Notes under the pieces: model-generated
What the model saw: the letters and a program-made list of their open reading frames with translations, nothing else
Told to the model about the DNA's origin: nothing
Databases searched by the model: none
Assembly: GCA_029061155.1 (NCBI GenBank)
Contig: JAIDSQ010000085.1
Span: forward strand, 1-41,212
DNA: 41,212 nucleotides
Direction: 5' to 3'
Source: Clostridia bacterium
Lineage (GTDB): Bacteria; Bacillota; Clostridia; Christensenellales; Borkfalkiaceae
Position numbers and translations under genes: made by a program
In this document: in pieces, positions 23,201 through 29,200 of the stretch
Layout of the letters: the number at the start of each line of letters is the position of its first letter
Position numbering within the stretch: position 1 is the stretch's first letter

Positions 23201-26200
23201 ACGGCCTTACCATTTCTGGTTACAGCGGACTCGAGGCAACCAACAAGGGCGACTATCAGGCTAAATTCATAATGACTTACGACGCGAACAGCTGGGAAGC
23301 TCCTGATTTCCCCAACACTCTTGACTGGAGTATCTCCGTTGCGGAAATCGTACTTAACACGGCTTACTGGAACTATGCTAACGCGTTCGTATACACGCTT
23401 GAAGACGGCAGCGCGGTAACCCGCACCGTAGAACTTCAGAGCCTTCCTAAACAGCTCACCGATATGGTAACTGCGGGCACGGCAACCGTAACCTACACAG
23501 GCAACAGCGGTTCCTTGGCAGGCACATATACGGCAAAAGTAACAATTAACGTAACCAACCCCAACTACACGGTTGTATTCCCCGAAACCTTAAAGGATAC
23601 GCTCACCTGGACTATTGAACAGCGCAAGCTGACAATACCCGAAGAGAGCGGTCAGTGGACGGAGTTCGACGGCAAGTCGCACGACATTATGGTAGAGGTT
23701 TGCGGCGCGGATGCAGACTGGGCGGACTTCTACGACGTATCTATAAGGTACTCGCGTGACGGAAGTACGTACATGAACTACAGCGGTTACAAAGATGTCT
23801 TAACCGACGCTTACGACGCTTGGTTCTACGAACTTACTCTCACGATTAAGAGCAGCATAAACACCAAAAACGCAACCAACGCGGTTTGGGAGAATGAAAG
23901 CTCCGATAAACAGGTCGTTCGTTTCTCAGTCGGTAAACTTACCGTAACTGTAACGGGTTGGAAGGGCGATTACGAAAACACCACGGCTATGACCGACTAC
24001 GATGCAATCGTACAGCCCGATATGCTCGGTTACACGATAACCGACGCGGACGGCAAGGAATACACCAAAGACGAGGCTAAACTTCTCGGCGGCGGCATAA
24101 CCTTAACCGTTAAACCCTACGTTGTAAGCGCGCTTACAAACAACATCACGCTTGCTTACGTAGACGACAACAGCAAGAGCTACGACTATGTAACTCCTTA
24201 CACCGGTCTTGAATGGCTCGTAAATCCCGAATTAAAGGCTGACACCGCTGACTATGACGGCACAAAGCATACGTTCGTTATAGATAACTGGGAATACTAT
24301 TCCGATTATCTTGAATTTACAAGCATTACCGACGACGAGGGCAAGAAGATTGAAAGCGCGTCGCTCGAACAGACCAAGGCTGGAACGTACTCCGTATATC
24401 TCAAGATAAAGGATACGGCAAACGCATCGTGGAAGACCACCGACGGCACGATTGACAGAAGTAAGATAATTGAGCTTACCTTCACAATCAACGCTAAGAT
24501 GATAACCATTCCTACAATCAGCGATTACGAGTACACCGGCAGCGCAATAAATCTTGCAACCGTTCTTGACAAGTCATTTACAGACTTCGTTGAACTCAGC
24601 GGCAACGTAAGCGCAACCAACGTCGGCAAGTACGAGCTTAAGCTCAAGTTCAAGGATGCAGACAGCTGTGTATGGAACGACGGCTCGTCCGACGAAAAGT
24701 CTATAAACTGGAACGTCAACCAGAGAGTACTTTCAACTCCCGACGCGGGCGGCTGGACAGTATTCGACGGCGAAGTACACAACCTTGTTAAAGATTGCGG
24801 CTATGGCGACGACTGGAACACTTACTTTGACGTAACGGTTGAATACTCCGCAGACGGCAGTGAATTCGAGACGTTTGAAGGATACGAAACCGATAAGAAC
24901 TACACGGCTTACAAGTCGGGCGTTTATAAGATAGTATTCACTATCAAGTCGGCGCTTAACAACGGCAATGAAAACGTTGTCTGGAGCAACTTCTCAACCG
25001 AGGCGCAGACCGCTACGGTAGCAGTATCTAACTACAGCGTAACCGTAACAGGCTGGAACGCAAACAAGGAACAGTCCACAGTTAAGCTTTCCGATGGTTC
25101 AACGGCTTCGACTAAGTTCTTCGAGTACATCTTAAGAAACAGCGAAACCAATGCAATCGTAACGGTAGAAGAAGTTCTTACGGCAGGCGTAGGCAAGGGC
25201 TTCACAATAGAACTTGCAGTTAAGTCCTCGTATACAGACTTTGTAAGCATTATCTACTCCAACGATTCTTACAAAACGTATTTCTTCTCAACCGAAAAGA
25301 TTTCTATTGACAAACCCGAATTCAGATTCTCGAGTTACGAGTTCAACGCAACCGAGCGTACGTTCGAGATTGTAGACTGGGCAACCAAGTACAATAAGTA
25401 TCTTGAAATGGACCATCCCGCTGAATACTTAAAGCAGACGAATGCAGGCAACTATTCGGTAATCTTGTCCTTCAAGTCTAACTCCGTGGCCGCATGGGCG
25501 GACGGCTCTTCGGACGCTTACACTCTCAACTTCTCGATAACCGTAAAAGAAATCGTTAAGCCCGCACTTGCAAACGCGGCTTACACGGGTTCGGAAATCA
25601 ACATACTCACGCAGTACATTGCCGAATACGGCGACGACTACATTGAAATCAAGAGCGGTGATAAGTACACCGACGCAGGCAATTATAAGCTTGTATTAGG
25701 CTTAAAGTACCCCGAAAGCACCAAGTGGCAGGGCGGCGACAACTCCGACCTCACGGTCAACTGGTCAATAACCCAGACCAAGCTTGTTGCTCCCGCAGAC
25801 AGTGAAAAGTGGACGGTATTCGACGCTGCAAACCATAATCTCTTAGAGCTTTGCAACGTTCAGACAAACTGGAACAACTACTACACCGCTAAGATAGAGT
25901 ATTCTGCGGACGGCGTAACTTACAGCGACTTCAGCGGTAACGTAGGTTACAACGCAGGCAGCTACAAGCTTACGTTCCATATCAAGGACGACCTCAACCC
26001 CGACGGCGCAAGCAACGTGGTTTGGGCAAGCACCGAAAATACGGACGACGTCGAAGTAGTAATAACGGTAGCCAAACTTGAAGTCAAAGTAATCGGCTGG
26101 AACGAAAAAGCAAACGACTCCACCGTCAAGCTTGAAAGCGGCTCGTTGCCCGCAAGCGTAACAAGCTACATATTCAAGGACGCTGACGGCAAAGAGGTAA

Positions 26201-29200
26201 CCGAGGCGGAAGTACTCGCATCGGCTCAGGGCGTCAAGTTCTCCAAGGAGCTTGTAATAAGCGATACCGACAACGTAAAGGTTGAATACGAAACTGCGGG
26301 ACTTAAGAGATATTACTTTGTAATGTCCGTACACAAGATGTACATTCCTCAGCTTTCCGAAACCAGCGTGGAATATGACGGCAAGTTGCACACGTTCCTC
26401 ATCAACGACTGGGATTTATACACGAAATACGTCGAAATCACCGCTGACAGCGATAGTCTTTCTCAGCAGGATGCAAAAACGTACACAATCAAACTGCACA
26501 TTAAGGATGCTATGGTATCCACATGGCAGGACGGCAGCACGGACGACGTAACTCTTACGTTTGAAATTACCCAGATAATTGTAGACGGCAGATGGGATAC
26601 CAAGAATATGCCCAACACCTTCGTGGTAACCGGCACGTATCCCGTAGAAAACAACTCGCTTGTAAACGTAACTTATACGGATAAAGACGGCAAGACGGCT
26701 GATCCCACCAATCTTAAAGAGGGTGAAACCTATACGGCAACCGTAGCTCTGAACCGTTCTTACACGACGAACTACAAACTCGACGAAAATATCGAGCTTA
26801 CGTCAGTGTTCACAATGCCTATTAACTATACAAGGCTCAACCTTCCCACAATTAAGGATGCAACCCGTCCTTACAACGGCAAGGCTCAGACCTTCCAGAT
26901 TGGTTACTGGGCAACCACATATGTGGATTATCTTGAAATGGAAGGCAGCTTAACGCAGACCGACACAGGCAAGTATGAAGTAACGCTCACCTTCAAGGAA
27001 GGCGTTCATGCAACCTGGCAGGACGGCAGCATTGACCCCGTAACGCTCAAATTTGAAATTACGGGCGTAACCGTAAAAGCAACGTGGGATATCACGGGTG
27101 ACGCTCCCGTACTCGACACGTCGGCTACGGATTATGCAGGCGGCAAACTTCCCGAAAAGCTTATAAGCTATGTGTTCAAGGACGATAAGGGCAATGTAGC
27201 AGAGGCTAAAGATCTTGTTTCGGATACCACCTACTACGTAACCGCGTCTATAAGCGCAGACTACAGACTCAACTTCACATTCGCAAGCGACGTTCAGAAG
27301 GTATACGTATTCTTCATCCGCGACGGTAAGATTGAACCCGCACAGCTCAAAAAGCTTGAAAAGCCCACACTTCTCAGCGACAGTAAAGAGTACACGGGTG
27401 CGGAACTCACCTTCGAAATCGAGAACTGGGACACTGTTTACAAGACCTATCTCGATATAGTAGACGGCAGCTTAAAGCAGACCGACGCAGACGAATACAG
27501 CATAACCCTCCGTTTCAAGGACGGCGTTGCGGCAATCTGGTCAAGCGGCGGAATGGAAGACGTAGTTCTTAAATTCACCGTAACTCAGAGAGTGCTTAAC
27601 GGCGAATGGATATTTGAAGAAGAAGGTCTTGAACAGCCTTACTTCGACCTCGCTGAAGAAGGCTTTGAACTTCCCGAAGGCTTGCTTGAATACGTAATCA
27701 AGGATGCTGACGGAAAAGTAGTAACTGCTATCAAGGCAAACGTAACATATTACATTACAGTAAGCACAACCGATGTAAACTACAAGTTCGCAAACGGTAT
27801 CGAAACAGAGAAGGTATTCAGACTCAATACCGACAACACCCTTACGGAAGTTGTCGTTAAGAGAATGGCTCTTCCCGAGTTCGTACAGGCGTCAATAGTT
27901 TACGACGGCACGGCTCACGAATTTGAAATCGTTGACTTCGACGAAATTTCAAGTTTCGTAGAAGTTACAGGCGACAACTTAACTCAGACCAACGTAGGCA
28001 AGTACAAGGTAACCTTCCACATTAAGGACACCACTGTTTCAACGTGGGTAGGCGGCACAACGGGCGACTATTCGATTTACTTTGAAATCACCTCGAGAAC
28101 GACCGCACTTCCCGTAGCGATGCCTTCAATGGCGGATGAAAAGCTTGTTTATACAGGCTCGGAAATCACCTTTGCAATTGCAAATTGGGCTGAATCGTAT
28201 CAGGATATAATCGAACTCAGCGGCGACGACCTTACGCAGACAATCGTAGGCGAGTACAGCGTAACTCTTAAAATCAAGGATACTTCTCTCTTCATCTGGG
28301 AGAACGGCAAACTTGAAGACGTAACGCTTAAATTTGAAATCGTCAAAGCTCAGGTAGAAGGCGAGTGGCTGCTCGGTGACGACGTACCTTACTTCGCACC
28401 CGACGAAACCACGTTCGGCGCTTATCCCGAGGATATGATAGAATATACCATAACCGATAAGGACGGCAACGTAATCGACTTCAAGGATACCCAAACCTGC
28501 GTAACCTACTACATGAAGGCAACTATTGTCAACGATAACTTCGAGTTTGCTGAAGGCGTACAGACGACGTTTGCGTTCAGATATACCGAAGGCAACGTAC
28601 TGTTTGCAGTAGTAGTTCAGTTGCTTGATATGCCTGAATTCGTACAGTCTTCAATCGAGTACGACGGCGAAGAGCACACCTTCGAGGTTAAGGACTGGGC
28701 ATTCCTCGGTCAGTATCTCGAACTCAGCGGCGCAAGCCTCACTCAGACCGACGTAGGCGAATACAGCGCAACGTTCACGATTACCGATACGACTCTTGCA
28801 ACATGGCAGAATGGCACAACACGTACTGTTTCGATAAGATTCGAGATAACGGAAAGAACTTCTGGCAATACCGAGCTTGAACTTCCCGCAATGGAAACGG
28901 CAGAGTATACCTACGACGGCACTGAACACACCTTCGCAATCAAGGGCTGGGCAGATCTTGCCGACAAGGTAGAACTCAGCGGCGACAGCTTAACGCAGAC
29001 GGAAGTAGGAACTTACACGGCAACCCTCCGCATTAAGAACAGCGTTCTCTATGTATGGGCTGACGGCACCGATACCGCTACGGTAACCTTTGAAGTAAAA
29101 GCTATTCTCGTTGACGCGCAGTGGGTTTACAACGATATAGACGTGCCTTATCTTGAGGACGTAAGTCTTGATATCGTAAGGTATGAAGTAACCGACGTAA